Origin: Moringa oleifera
Lineage: Eukaryota; Streptophyta; Magnoliopsida; Brassicales; Moringaceae
NCBI GenBank assembly: GCA_021397835.1
Contig: JAJFZO010000537.1
Coordinates: 434,001 to 498,000 of the forward strand
Direction of reading: 5' to 3'
DNA: 64,000 nucleotides
Below are positions 43,421 to 56,441 of this stretch, piece by piece (position 1 is the stretch's first letter; the number at the start of each line of letters is the position of its first letter). The notes below the pieces were generated by a model that was given only the letters and a program-made list of their open reading frames with translations, was not told the origin of the DNA and searched no databases. The position numbers were made by a program, and so were the translations under genes.

Positions 43421-45793
43421 TATGACCACATGATGTGTGACACAATTGGCATGATGAGGTAGTCATTCTCTTGAATTGGAAGGAAATAGTAAAATAGTGT
43501 CATGCAACATTTATCTGTTAATATTTATTGTTGATATGAATAGTTGATTTATGGCATCTATGTAATTATTTTATATTAATTTTTCTACGTAATATGATTC
43601 GTATTATTTTAAAAAATATAAAAATATTTTTATAATTTATTATATTCAAATACAAAGTAAATACACAAAAATATATTATTAATTATATATTTTATTAAAT
43701 TCTCGTGTATCATTATTATTTTAAAAATCAACACAATGTAATTTAACTAAAAACAGATTTAATTTTATGCATAAAATATGAGCAATTTTTTGTATTAATT
43801 CAGTTTTTTTAGTTATGATGTATTACAAATAATTGTATATTATAAATTTCTATATATAAAATTTTAATTAAAACTTCAAGATTATGTTGTTTATATTTTT
43901 AATTTCTAACGTGTATGCAATAGGTTTATAATGTCGAGGATGACATTCATTGCGTTATTTATAATATCATAACTTGGTAATTGATTCTAGTATTATTGGA
44001 TGTTGTCCGAGAGACAAACTTTTTCTTTTGTCTCCGAGTTTATAAAGCTTTCAACAATTTTATAAGTACATCATGTGGGATTTAGTTTGCATCAAAGAAG
44101 ACATTTGACTTAGCTAAGACCGAGAGAATTTTTTTAGAAGTGTGAGGAAAAATTAAATAATTGTTATACAACAATTGCTGGCTATCATTAAGAGGTGATA
44201 GTAGAAGTGTGAAGTTATTCTGTATTGATTTTCTATCAAAAAGTTTATCTTTTTATTTATGTCATGATTTATGCACATTACGATTGTTTATTCATATATA
44301 TATATATATATATAATTTGTGTTATTAAATTATTGAATGATACTATTTTTCATAAAAACAAAAAAATTCAAATTAATAAAAAATTAGAAATTTATACTTA
44401 AATCATTTAATAATTCATTTACCAAACTCAATTTAAAAAAATATATAAAATTTAGTTTGTCATAATTATTACTTTATAAGAAAACTAACTTTCATGAGAG
44501 AATAAAATAGTTCACTATAACAATCATTTTTTTAAGCTAATGAATTCAAATTTGCTATAAGACAAATTATAGATTCAAGGAATAGATTTGATATTGTTGC
44601 CATATGTCAAGTACCCATTATATTCAATAATTAGCATATATACAGATACACACTTAAAGATCTTTATCATACAATCTTCAACTTTATTACAAGATGCATA
44701 TAACAAACACAAAATAAGATAAAATGCAATTATGCGTCAAATTTTTGTTTTTCGTTTGTGTTAACTTAGTTTTTTTTAACTTAGTTTTTTTTTAAAAAAA
44801 AAAAACTATATCCCGATCCAAAGGACTGCAAAGTCTAACTCTTCAATAGCTTTGCTTTAAAAAAATCCGTGAAGAATGCTCTACAAAATAAGAAGACTTA
44901 ATATTAGTTTCCAAAAGAGAATAAATTACATTAGTATCTTATCGGACACTTTTTCTACAAAAATATTTTATTTTGTTTAATGTTAAAATGCAAATAAAGT
45001 CATGTGATTATCCAATCGTTTTCCTACCGAGTGAAACGGATTAACAACTAAACTAACATTATTTTTTTAAGCATAGAATAATTATCTACTTTCAGTGATA
45101 AAATTAATTATAACTATTGAAAAATAAGACAGCAACATAATATTTGAGTTCTTAATAGTAGTTTAAATAAAGGATACTAAGATTTTTAAAATAACAAAAA
45201 AGTATATCATAAAATTGAGAAATACTAAAAAAATGAAACAAAATTTGTTGATTGTAAATAATAAATAAAGAGAGAAACAAGCTTGTCCCAAATGAAAATT
45301 GTCTTGAAATTTACAATTTACGTAAATAATTAATTATACAATTTAATAAAAATAATTAGTTAACTTTTTTTTAACAGAAAATTGAAGCAAACAAATTTGA
45401 TCATTCATCTTGAAAATATATCTCGATCGAACATATTTATTTTTTTCTTTTCTAGAAAGCATCCCGTCTATAGTTTATTAGTGTTTGAACACCTTTCCCT
45501 CACAAGCAAGCTTTGTATGATGAATTTCTATTATATAGATTCGATACACATCCACTTAAAAACAATTATCATGAAATGAAGACATTCTTTTCACTTAGCA
45601 AAATAGAATCATTCATCCTTCTTAAGGAGAGGATTGTATTAATGTTGCAACAATCATAGTTCATGAGTGTAAACATCCTTCAAAGATTCCCAACTCTTGC
45701 CCATCTATCTTCCTTCAAAGATTCGTAGCATTCCAATTAAATTAAACAATAGAACCGAATAACAAGAATAAAACCAAACTTAGGTTAAGGTAA
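43421..45793. other. AT-rich intergenic DNA, no gene seen
   Basis: No recognisable frame. A short inverted repeat (gagacaaa...tttgtctc) at about 44010-44035 and a (TA)n run near 44295 are the only structures noted. Confidence 0.4.
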
Positions 45794-46680
45794 TCATTTC
45801 TGAAATTCATCAAGTGTTTGTTTTCTTTTTAGTTCTACATGCCATTTTACATCTAGTATACATCTATCGATCCCAGTCATATATGTCACTATACCATTGC
45901 CAATTAACACTAGGATTAGTAATCTAATAGAATTACAGAACAATAAGAGTACTTGATCATGCTCTTGCATCTCTTTCATATCTTCTACTAAATGCCTCGT
46001 ATAACCGGCATGGTAAGCTGTCAAAGCTTATTCCCTGGATCTTCCCGTAGTTACCCAATACATCACATATTCTCCATGCAGGGTAAGCCATATGGTTGCT
46101 AGTAACCTTTTGTTACATAAGAAGATAATTCTTCAGTAGAGCAAATTTAGTCCTATCTATTATGGAATGGGGAGAGATGAAATCCCCAACATTCAAGGCA
46201 CCAAAGTAAATAGGCATTGCACCCGAGTCTAGGGTATAATATAGCTTCTCCATCTGTAATGTAACTCTCTGTCACAGTGTTCTCAATTGCAAGCACACAC
46301 TTGTGATGAGACATGGCATAATGTAAATTGTCCTATCCTTTCATGCTAATGCTGCCATCTTTCTTTGTACATTCAGGGTATAGAGAAAGAACCATGTTTA
46401 TTGATGTATTTTCTCCATTACTCCATGAGTAGAAGCAATGAAGCTCACCATCCTTGGTCTTAAACATGATCTGATATTCTTTTAGGATATGGAGTAGCCA
46501 GTTAATATTCTTCTGGAAATATGCATAAAGAACTGTGTTTCTTGTTTCGTAGATAATCTTTCCCTGAAGTAGTTTGATTGCACCATCTTGAATTGTCTTT
46601 TGATGCTTAGTCTTTGAGAACTTTTTAAATGAGCTTAATACTGTCCATGAAAAAATTGTTCGACCTAAGAAGTTGTGCAA
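45794..46680 (-). pseudogene. Unrecognised coding-like relic
   Basis: On the minus strand a 115-residue frame (46680-46333) begins MHNFLGRTIFSWTVLSSF and contains GELHCFYSWSNGENTSINM and LSLYPECTKKDGSISMKG. After its stop the same frame continues with protein-like text (HHKCVLAIENTVTESYITDG) to about 46150. A further 76-residue frame at 46024-45794 may be its decayed continuation. The composition (Cys, Trp, His, balanced polar residues) is unlike the Lys/Asn/Ile/Phe-rich chance frames elsewhere in the window. I recognise no family. It lies 1.1 kb from a cluster of captured gene fragments and may be another of them. Confidence 0.4.
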
Positions 46681-46689
46681 TCATGAGAT

Positions 46690-47754
46690 AGGATCTTGAA
46701 AAACAGTGATCAACCCTTGTTTAATTCTTTTTTAATAGAAAACCCCTTTTCAATTTTAAGACAGTATATTTTTTATAAGAATTGGGAAGATCAGTCAATC
46801 TTGGACTTGGATTTGCAATATGCTAATTTCTTGTTATCATTTTATCTTAAAAATTTCATGTGTTTTTAACGTGCAAGTCTTAATCACGTGCTTACTGTTT
46901 TTTTTTTTTTTCACATGCATAATAAAACCTTTGTGCTGATTTGGATCTAATATTATTCAAAGAGGCAATATCTGCTTTTACATTGACTCTAGGCTAACTG
47001 CTAAACATGTCCATTACATTCACTGGTATTGCTGTAGACCTGACCCATCTCTTTTTTGACTCCCCCATCCATTTTCTTGGAGGTAATAATTTCCAGAACA
47101 CAAATTGATATGATCTTTGTGTTGGATTCTACATTAACTACTAACTATGAGGTGAAACATGGAAATACAAAATGCAAAGCAGGGTTTGCATGATTATTGA
47201 TGCGAGGACTAAAATTGGGTAAGTAAATAGTGGGGCAGGCTATGGATATTCATTAAGCCTACATTATGTTAGTCCAAACTTTTGGTTGTTGACCTCACTT
47301 AGATTAGTACCACCAAACTACTGACTATATTAATCTACACATTTAATTGAGAAAAAAAAGAAGAAGAAGATAATTTGGCTTGTTTGTCACACAAAAGTCA
47401 AAAAAAAAAATCCAGCCTAGAATGCAACTTTTGATGGATTGCTTGCTTGCTTTAAGCTTGTCAAAACCTAATTTGGTTGTCCTATCAATTTTCTCTTCTT
47501 TATAAAGAATTTTTGGGTTATTTTAATTGTTCACCACCTTTTTTTTATGTATTAATTCATTTAAGATTCTTGTTAAAGTAATTTTCAATAATTTTGAGAT
47601 GTTTCAATATTTATTTATATGAAGTACAGTTATAAAAAATTGTAATTGTTTCAACTTCTATGGTGAGTAAGACCTATATTTCCATTTTATTAGTGCCTTC
47701 ATTTGTTACATCCTTTGCCAATGCAGCTCATACGGTGAGTAAGATGCCTATTGA
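46690..47754. other. Non-coding DNA before the gene-fragment cluster
   Basis: No gene was recognised. Two intron-border-like phrases, tatggtgagtaagac (about 47660) and catacggtgagtaagat (about 47729), resemble plant splice donors and may belong to the captured fragment downstream. Confidence 0.35.
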
Positions 47755-47849
47755 ATGGCGATGAAGAACATGCTGAGACGGGTGAGGAATAACATGGATC
47801 CTAAGAAAACCAGAGTCTTCTTCGCCAGCATGTCATCTTCTCATGGAAA
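47755..47849 (+). pseudogene. TBL (trichome birefringence-like, DUF231) exon fragment
   Basis: The frame from ATG 47755 contains [20 protein letters not shown]. This matches the conserved TBL/PC-esterase core, where (V/M)DPxKTRVFFxSMSPTHxxS is typical; TBL proteins are Golgi polysaccharide O-acetyltransferases. The exon ends at a good donor (AA|GTGAGT, 47850) that normal family members could use, and a stop follows if unspliced. A stop also lies directly upstream (TGA at 47752-47754). Only about 31 residues of a protein normally 400-500 long are present, so it is a fragment. The catalytic GDS and DxxH motifs are absent. Confidence 0.65.
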
Positions 47850-48088
47850 GTGAGTAATATTCTTTTTCCATTCGAATTAATTTTTTTGGTTGGTCTGATT
47901 TCATATTAGTCATTCATTCTATAAATTAATTATGTCATGTCATGGGTAATATGTGATTTTACCTTGACCTATAAAACCCAAATCCTTTCTTTTTACTGCA
48001 GTTACAAAAAGTAGTTAAAACAATTCTCAATATTCAAGTGATTTTAGTATAAATACTTCTCTCAACTTCATATATACCAAAATTCTTC

Positions 48089-48255
48089 TCATAGTGGATC
48101 TGCAAAGTGAGGGGCCTCCAAATCAAGTTCTTGCCTCGTAATGCTGTTAATTAACCAGTCGCTGCTAAAAGTCCGGATTCCAGACTTAGCAGCACACAGT
48201 GCTTCCTCCATCCCTTCTTCAAATGCAATGAAGATGGTTTTTGATGCATCATTTA
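48089..48255 (-). pseudogene. BRCT-domain C-terminal exon fragment
   Basis: The minus strand gives an uninterrupted run after a possible acceptor (CAG, 48258-48256). It includes KTIFIAFEEGMEEALCAAK, GIRTFSSDWLINSITRQEL and a short tail to the stop at 48091-48089. The SSDWLxxSxxRQxL pattern is the last helix and conserved Trp of a BRCT domain, a phosphopeptide-binding module of DNA-repair proteins. About 55 residues survive; the rest of any gene is absent. It sits on the opposite strand between the TBL and DHHC fragments, so it cannot belong to either. The family call rests on this motif only. Confidence 0.55.
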
Positions 48256-48579
48256 CTGTTGTACAAAATGGAAGACATATAGTATTATTAATTTACTATC
48301 TCCTAGTTTAGAATCTTCACTGTTGGTGATGTACAAATGTCACCAATTGCAAATCATCCAATTATTTTAGTATTTGCCTGCAGATTTTTGTTGTTTCAGC
48401 CAACTATTGCAACTTGCACTATAAATATACATATATCAGTATGTTTGTATAAATGGATTGTATCTTTTCTTTAGGTGAAGTTCACAAGTAAGACACGGAT
48501 ATAGTTACTGACTTGGTTCATTATTGTTCTTGCGATGTAATTATCTCAGGATATGTTTTTATATGCATATTTTTGAAGG

Positions 48580-49059
48580 TACACAAGTTTCTTGGCAGTT
48601 GGTGTCGGTATTTTACTCTTCTTATTGACTAGCTTTTCTGATCCAAGAATAGTGAAAGCTGAGAATGTTTCCTTTACGTCTCTACCTATCCCTACTACAA
48701 TGTTATATATATGCAGAGAAAGAATGCACTACTTGCAGAATTCCATAGCAAGTTGATGGCTTTTTTGAGATGAAAATCATTAAGAAAGTTTCTCAGATTA
48801 TTTTGTTACAACAATGTCCTTTTTTTATCCAGACCTGCTAGGTCTGAGCATTGCAGCATCTGTAACCATTATGTAGCCCGATTTGATCATCACTGTGGAT
48901 GCATGGATGGTCTGTGATATATGCAAAACTTTTTGTTTGTTTTTTGTGGTTTATACTCAGTTAACTTTATTTTCTGGTTTCTACTTACAGTTTTTAACTA
49001 TTGTAGAATAATTGTATAGGAGAGAGGAATACCCAGTACTTATTAGTTTTTCTTTTGTG
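48580..49059 (+). pseudogene. DHHC palmitoyltransferase fragment (PAT17-like)
   Basis: This relic of a membrane S-acyltransferase has three alignable parts. About 48580-48745 encodes [19 protein letters not shown], then SDP and KAENVS, then, after a frameshift near 48705-48720, KECTTCRIP. 48833-48905 encodes [21 protein letters not shown] (DHHC motif intact) up to the position where the family has GWMNN; here Trp is Cys (TGC) and the donor after ATG is lost (GATGGT). 49007-49059 encodes NNCIGERNTQYLLVFLL and ends at a GT donor. Introns are retained, so it is not a processed copy. N-terminal and C-terminal membrane segments of a roughly 300-residue enzyme are missing. Frameshift and lost donor make it non-functional. 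Confidence 0.8.
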
Positions 49060-50463
49060 GTAAGTTTTCGTTACTTATCAGTAGCAAACAATCTACAGCT
49101 TACTTACATGTTTTAGAAACCCTTCTTTCTTCTTCTATCCACCATTGTCGTCTAATTGCTGCAATGTCTTGATCTGGCTGTAGCCTTGTCACTGAATTTC
49201 ACCTTGCGTGTTTGTATAAATGGATATAAAAATAAGAAATGGTTTAACAAACAAAATCCAGTCTCAGTGGTACATTTATTCATATATATTGTTCACAAAC
49301 TAACTCAGTAACGTAGAAGGAATTGGGGTTGGATTGGTTGAAGTGTGATGAGAGCAGGCTGGAATAGGTAGAGCATGAATTCTTGGATGGGAGCAAAAGA
49401 ATAGCTTTTTGTGCAATTGATTTGAAGTGATTTGGCATTATTTTAAGTATTTTGACTTACATTACTGTCATAGCGAGAGGGAGAGGAAGCACATCATAGG
49501 CAAATTAACATAACTGATTAAAAAACATAGAAAAGTAACATTCTAACCTACTAAACTATCCAGAAAAGTTTCATTTTTTGTTTTTTTAAAATGCAAGGAG
49601 AAATTAATTTATTACGATGAAAAATAACATATTATAGTTAAAATTTATTTTATATAATATTATTGAGATATACATTTTTATTTGTCTTTTTATAATTAAT
49701 ATATTCTTGATGCATTAAGTACTCATAAAGGTATTGAAAAAAAATGATGAAAATCTGATGTTTGAACCTTTTTAGGGTAAGTATTATTTTTTGTTCTTAT
49801 GAAATAGTTGTATTTTTTTTGATGAAATAAAATATTTGTATTTAATACATGTTTTTGCATGTATTTTTTCATTTTCAGGTAATGTATTGTTAACTAACCA
49901 TTATTTGTATTTAGTATATGTTCTTACATAAATTTTTCATTTTCAGGTCATATAATGTTAACTAATCATTTAGTGCATGTTTTTACATATATTTTTCATT
50001 TTTAGGTCATATATTATTAACTAACTATTATTTGTTGGAGATTGATGAAATAATATTTTGTGGAGTTAATATATTAACTTTTAACTCTTTAAATTTAGGA
50101 GCATTATTTTTGTTCAATAACCATTTGCCATCTAAATATATTTTATTATGTAAGAAGATAACATAGATAATAGTTTAGTTATAAATGATTATATTCATTT
50201 TAATTACATTGTGAGTTATAAATTTTGAAGTTTTATATTTTAATTTATAATTTTTTAAAAAATAATGGTAATTCATTAATGACTGTTAAATGATTTTTTA
50301 ATGATTTTTATTTAATGATCGGTTAATAATTAATAATTTATACTCATTTTAGTGATAACTATTTAACAGTCAGTATATAAATATTTGTAATCATTTTTCT
50401 ATCAAATTTAATTTTCTTAACAAATTTACAGATTGTTTTATATCGATAATCATATTAACATTT
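49060..50463. other. Non-coding DNA with a short tandem repeat
   Basis: No gene was seen. About 49835-50035 holds three diverged tandem copies (58-68 bp) of a phrase 'tttttcattttcaggtcatat(a)atgttaactaa' followed by ccattatttg-like text. The rest is AT-rich. Confidence 0.5.
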
Positions 50464-52275
50464 CATTACTACAAAAATTATAATAAGTGACACTAATTTA
50501 ATGATAATTATTCAAAAAACTATTATTAAAAAATTTATTAATACTTTTAACGATAGTTATTCCAAAATTGTCATTAAAAATGAAGTCTTTAACGTCAGTT
50601 AACAATAAACTGATGTTAAAGACTAGCCTTTAACACCAGTTAAATAAGAACTGGCATTGAAAGACCATCCTAGAGCCTTTCACGGCAGTTCTTAAATAAC
50701 TGGTATTAAAGGCCTGCAGTCACAAGGGAATTGAAGAATATGCCAGTTTTGACAGAACTGATGTTGAAGGTCATCCCGTGCTCTTCATGTTAGTTTTGGC
50801 CCCTTAAAAGCTGTATCACTTATTAATCAACCATGCACCTGATTTTTCTTTTTAGAGCTAGGGGCCTGCCCCTTGGTTTTCGAGCAACATCAAGAGGAAG
50901 TTACAGTACCTGGAGTTGCTGCTGATCGTCGAGATCGTTCATTGGTTCGTTGATACCGAACACAGACGAGCTCAATAACTGGGGCTGGGGTGGGGGTTGG
51001 TGCGGGGACCATGAGGAAGGTGCTGAGGGTTTGTACGTTGCTAAATATGAAGAACTTCACATCGAAAATACCTAACTTAGGGAAGAGGTACTGTTATTAA
51101 TTTGTTTGGCTTGTAACTAAAGAACTAAGATCTCGCATGATTTTAAGATGATATGTTGAAGAGAAAAGCATTCTCTAACGGTTTCTTTCACTTGAATGTT
51201 TTTCACTTCAGAGACTCTTTTATTCTTTGAAATCCATGCTACTCTGATGCGATTAATTGATGAGAAGTTTAATAACAGAAACATTTAAAATTATTGTTGT
51301 TTATGATCTTGAAATACTGTACAATTGGAATGTGTTTGCTGTATCGCTTCATGTTATAGTGGTTGTTCAATACAAATGATGGTGTCTGCAGCTATCCTCT
51401 TACCTCCTTCTTTGGTGCCCACTAGTAAGGCATACTTCCTTCGCTACTGCAAACAAAACGCAGAAGAGGGAACTTGGGCAATTGTTGATTAAATGCCCAT
51501 TTTTAAGGACAGTTCTATTAGAACTGTCATTAAAGGTCCCCCTTTAACGACAGCTCTATAGAACTGTCAGGTCCCCCTTTTAACGACAGTTCTATTAGAA
51601 TTGTCATTAAAATCTCTCTCACATGAACAAAGATGACTGTCATTAAAAGTTATTTTTAACTATCATTAAAGCAAAAGATTTACTTATTAATTATCATAAA
51701 AAAATAAAAGTCAACTTGTTTTTAGCAATAATTATTAATTACTTGATAATTGCCTCCAAATACATAGGTGTTTGGTGACAATTGTTAATGGTCGCTAAAT
51801 ACATAAGCATTTAGAGACAATTGTTAATTGACGTTAAATGTAAAAATATTTAGTGGTAATTATTAATTATCGCAAATAAAATGAAAGTCAATTTGATTTT
51901 AGTGATAATTGTTATTTGCCTTAATAAGTGTTGTTAAATACTTAAATATTTAGTGGTAATTGATAATTGTCACAAAAAACATAAACACCAATTTATTTTT
52001 AGTGGTAATTTATAATTGCCACAAATAAAACACATGCCAATGTACTTTCAGCGGCATTTATCAATTATCACTAATAATTGCTAGCAAAAATATTATAAAT
52101 TTTAGTGATAATTATTTTATATCTTTACCAACAATTGTGATAATTATTGTTACAAGGTTTTTTTGATCTCGATTATACCGACTTTTGACTAATCATTAGC
52201 AAAAATCTTAGTGACAAGTGCAATTACCGCTAAAACTTAAAATAATTGTTGCCAAAACTCTTTTATAGTGTAGTG
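50464..52275. mobile_element. CACTA-like element without transposase
   Basis: The left end CATTACTACAAAAATT and the following 130 bp align with the 5' end of the large CACTA element at 56442 (CACTACTGTAAAAATT and shared subterminal phrases such as gtcattaaaaatgaagt and aagaactgg). The right tip, read on the minus strand, is CACTACACTATAAAAG at 52275. Inverted subterminal motifs (cagttctattagaactgtc) fill about 51510-51620. The interior has a GC-richer stretch (about 50860-51060) with no recognised protein. No 3-bp duplication could be matched (ttt versus gta), and left and right ends differ, so two related elements may be fused or nested. Confidence 0.6.
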
Positions 52276-55200
52276 GTATACTTCTATAATTAGAGATATT
52301 TGTTCAAATATCATATCACATGGTCCGTAAACATATTTAGCTAATACGTACTAACCCAATTTATTGGATCATTGTCATAAGAACTTTTAAGGCTTTTTGT
52401 GTTGATTATTTCAAATAATGATTTAATAAATAGCTTGCTTTAAACTGATATAGATAAATAGTTATTTCCTAGAGCTTAAAGCATGTTCCATAATTAAGGA
52501 TTTACTACAGAAGACTTCACAAGGAATTGTTTGCACAATTAATTTCAAACTTATCATTGATCATGTATTCTAATTGAATAAATATATATTGTGAGATATA
52601 TATAAAATTTAATAATAGATTCAATTTGTTAACATACATAGTTAAACAAACTACTAGTTAGATTTACTTTTGTCTAGAGATTAAGGTTAATCTGATTGAA
52701 AAGGTATGTTTAAACATGCTAAAGATACATTATATCATCTGTTAAAATGAGAATTTACCTAATACATCAGTTCTAGTATGAGAGTTAGATTCAGAATAGC
52801 TGATAGGATATATCATCACTTAAATCATAGATGTTCTAGGTATCAGAAAAATGGCTCATGTATTTTTAACTTGAGATTTTAGGGTTCGAGTAAAGTGAAT
52901 CATAAATATTTGGATATTAATAATTTATCCTAAATTTGCATAAATCTTAACTTCTTATTATAAAATAATTGGATTTATATTAAACCTAATTATTTAATTA
53001 GGATTTAGGCCCTTTATTAGAAAATTAAGAATACCATTAATATTTTTTTAACCTTTATCATTGGACAGAAGACTTTGAAGAATGACTTCAAGCTGATATT
53101 AGCAAAATAATAGGGTTTGAACTCTAAATTCTTGTCATCCCTATTAGTCTTCAATTCAAAACATTTGGCAAAAAGGACAACAAAGGGATCTACACATATG
53201 TTTCGTTTTTATAACCAACCTAGACATATGTGCACAAAATATCCCAAATCATGATTAAACAAACATATCTTAGCAAAGGTTCAATTTGGAACCTAATAGA
53301 AAATGTGATTGTGAGGATACCTAATCGTAGATAAGGAACTTAAATCCAGTTAGTCTTGTTAATGAATTGCATGATCCTTACCTGCGATCTTAGATTCAGT
53401 TAATATTGGTGTGGGGCTTAGAGGTATTTGAAACAAAAATGATAGCTTAAACAATCTGCAAACTTACAAGAACACATTAATCCACTTCTTAAAGTGAACT
53501 ATATAATTAATTAAACTAGGACATCTCTTGAAAAGTAATTATCCTAAATTCAAAATATTGTATCAATGATGTATCTCAAAAGATTATTAAGCTCTCATTT
53601 GCAGCGAGAAATAAATTTTAGGAATATCATAATATATAGCAACTATGGCGATTTATAGAGTCAAACTTATATGTGTTTCACTAACATTTATATATATGAT
53701 AATTTATTTAGTAAGTAGCAAAATCACATATTGGTTGGCCAATAGAATTTATGATGTGAGAACAATTGAATCATTGCATAAGCGGATGATTAGTAAATTA
53801 TCTTAAACTCACATGATAATCATTACCAAGAGATTTGAAACCTAAACCCATAATTACTTCTACAATGATTGTCAAAAACTAGTACAATTGAGTGAAATTT
53901 CTAGTTGAGAGTGTTAGAATTTTATCAACGAAGGTTAAAAATGGTCCATTCATGATAATATTAGGATAACTTGCATAAAAAGGTTTTGTTGAGAGAGGGT
54001 TTAGTGACCATTTAATTTCAAACATATGATATCGGCTTGAAAAATATCATGCAAAAAGATCCATTTTAAGGATCTTAAATGTAATTAAGCCTAACTTTGA
54101 TAACAATAGAGGATTTCAAATACAACTTTAAAATTCAATTCAGAACTTTAGAATTATAAATTTGTAATGCATTTTCCTAAAAATTAAATTTTAGGTCCAA
54201 TTAACTATAGATTAAAAATATTTGTTATCCAAATATTAAATTAAAGATAATTGAGCTTATTGAATATGACGAGGCATATTCTAGGAGCTATATGTTTATG
54301 GAGTCATGATAACATGACTAATATAGCAGATATTTTAAACTGGATCCTTAAACAATCTATTTAATTGAATGTTCAATGGTGGATGAGCTTCTTAGATTCT
54401 GAGTCACTATAAATTTCTGAGTTGTGTCCCTAAATAAATATATTTCTTATGTTTTTCCCATAGCACTTAGTGTCTGATATAGTTGCATATTGAGTATAAT
54501 TAACTGAGTTCTCAATTATATCAAGACATGTATGTGGATAGTACATACAATCAAGATTCAATTTGCACCTCATGAAGCATCAATGAGGATACAACACTCT
54601 TGCTTAGAGTCATATTTTTCGTATGCTAATGATAGATCACAATGATAGCACGTGTTTTGTCTCACACGGTAAAATACTCTGTATTTTAATATTTCAAAAA
54701 CTCTTTAATTGGTCTAAGTTAATATTTTTTGATTAGTTAATATTTCAAAAACTCTTTAATTATTACCAATGTATTTTCTTTGAGCCATATTATGCAATAG
54801 AGCATATGGATCAATGATGTTCGGTTCATATTGTGTACATATGTTTAAGAAATTTACATTATCTCTATATAATATTAGAAATTGATTGCCTTATTCATAG
54901 CATCCCTTCAATTAAGTACACACGTGCCGATATGTCTTTTAAAAACACCACTTCAAAGGTGCCTGTGATTTTGAGTTAAATATCAAAATAAAGCATGGTA
55001 TTTTGGAGGGTGATTTAATCACCCTCAGTAAACAATAATTGTCTACATCAAGAGTCTAATGGAACCTAGCCTCATTTGTGTTGCCAATCTCTATAAATCT
55101 TATTGGGCTTATAGTGTTTAGTGGGAATTAGATGTATTAACTCCATGCGAGGTGAGTTCACTTGTTTCAATTAATTGAATGCAACAAAATACATTTTTAT

Positions 55201-55750
55201 TAATGCTACGATTTATGGATACAAATTAACTTCTAAATCAATTGATTCAATGCAAAGGTGTCATTTCAATTCCTATTGGATTACCTCAAAGCCATATAAT
55301 GAATTGGTTGTTTGGTTAAAAGGGTCTACCAACCCCGCGTAGCCAGACTTCAAACCAAGTCACAAGAAAGAATGCCAGGGTTTCATGGGAATTCAATTGC
55401 TAGTATCCAGGTTTAAATGTTAAAGTATATTAACTGTAGTCTACAAAGTTTATCTGTAGTCTCTTCAATTTGGACCATGAGATTTTGCATAATCCTGTTT
55501 AGGCTACAGCCAAGCGAGTAGGAAGCTAGCATTCTTCTGACTCATATGTTACGTATTGAATATACTGACTTATTATCAAATATATAATTAAGGTTGAGTG
55601 ACCATGCTATATAATTAATACAGAAAGGATAAATATCAATATTTATAAAATTAACTTTATAATTGTATACTTGAATTATTTAATGATTAAACGAAAAAGT
55701 AAACTCACATTCAATTCATAACCAAACTTTTTTCTTTTATGACTCACCAC
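52276..55750. other. Non-coding DNA with repeat remnants
   Basis: No open frame of note. About 53705-53750 (agtagcaaaatcacatattg and tggccaata) matches about 18170-18225, so this block carries the same dispersed repeat as 18-23 kb. A phrase aatatttcaaaaactcttta occurs twice near 54687 and 54737. Nothing else was identified. Confidence 0.4.
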
Positions 55751-55754
55751 GTTG

Positions 55755-56441
55755 GTTTTTTTTTTTTCGGACTGCAACTGCAATACTATTTTATTAATAA
55801 GTCACACCAGTGCAATCTTCGTGCAGTAAGGAACCAATAAAACTCGGTGTCTCTACCCACATAGTGGGACTAGGATGTGAGTGGGCCGCTTTTGCCCGAA
55901 CATGAGCAGCCATGTTTCCTTCTCTCCGAATAAAACATTTCGATAAGAGTTTTCTTGGTTTAGAAGCTCTCTGCAGCTCGATATGAAGGACCGAAACTCA
56001 GTTAAATCCATCTGTATGGAATTGATAGCTTCCACTACGATTTTTGCATCCGTTTCAATGATAACATTCTGAACACCCATGTGTTTAATCCACGAGAGGA
56101 CTTCAAGAATTCCCATGGCTTCTGCTTCCTTAACTGTGACCAACCCTGCGTGAGTGGACGTCCTGCAGACCAATGAACTAACCGTGCTCATCACGCAAAA
56201 TTAAGCCCATTCCTATCGCATTTGTTTCCTTTATCACTGAAGCATCTATGTCACATTTGATTGTTAAGTCAACGGTTGAGATCCATTTTACTAGTGGACT
56301 CCAACCCGTATCTAAACCAAAACTTAACTACACTGATCCAAAGGCTCAACACAACAAGCCTAAGGCTAGAAGCAAAACAGAGAAGGCCAATGAGAAGCCC
56401 AGAGCTTAAGAAACAACCTCACCAATATTTATTGTATAAAT
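55755..56441 (-). mobile_element. 5'-truncated LINE 3' end: RNase H domain and poly-A tail
   Basis: Read on the minus strand, a plant RNase H domain of the non-LTR retrotransposon type is spread over three frames. It begins near 56310 with WSPLVKWIS and IKCDIDASV (first catalytic Asp), then GMGLILRDEHG, KEAEAMGILEVLSWIKHMG (catalytic Glu), VIIETDAKIVVEAIN (Asp), and RREGNMAAHVRAKAAH (late His/Asn motif), ending with a stop at 55796-55794. At least two frameshifts (about 56190 and about 55920) break it. An AATAAAA signal and a 13-A tract follow (to 55755), as at a LINE 3' end. Reverse transcriptase and endonuclease are absent. Its upstream side is cut by the CACTA terminus at 56442. Confidence 0.78.
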
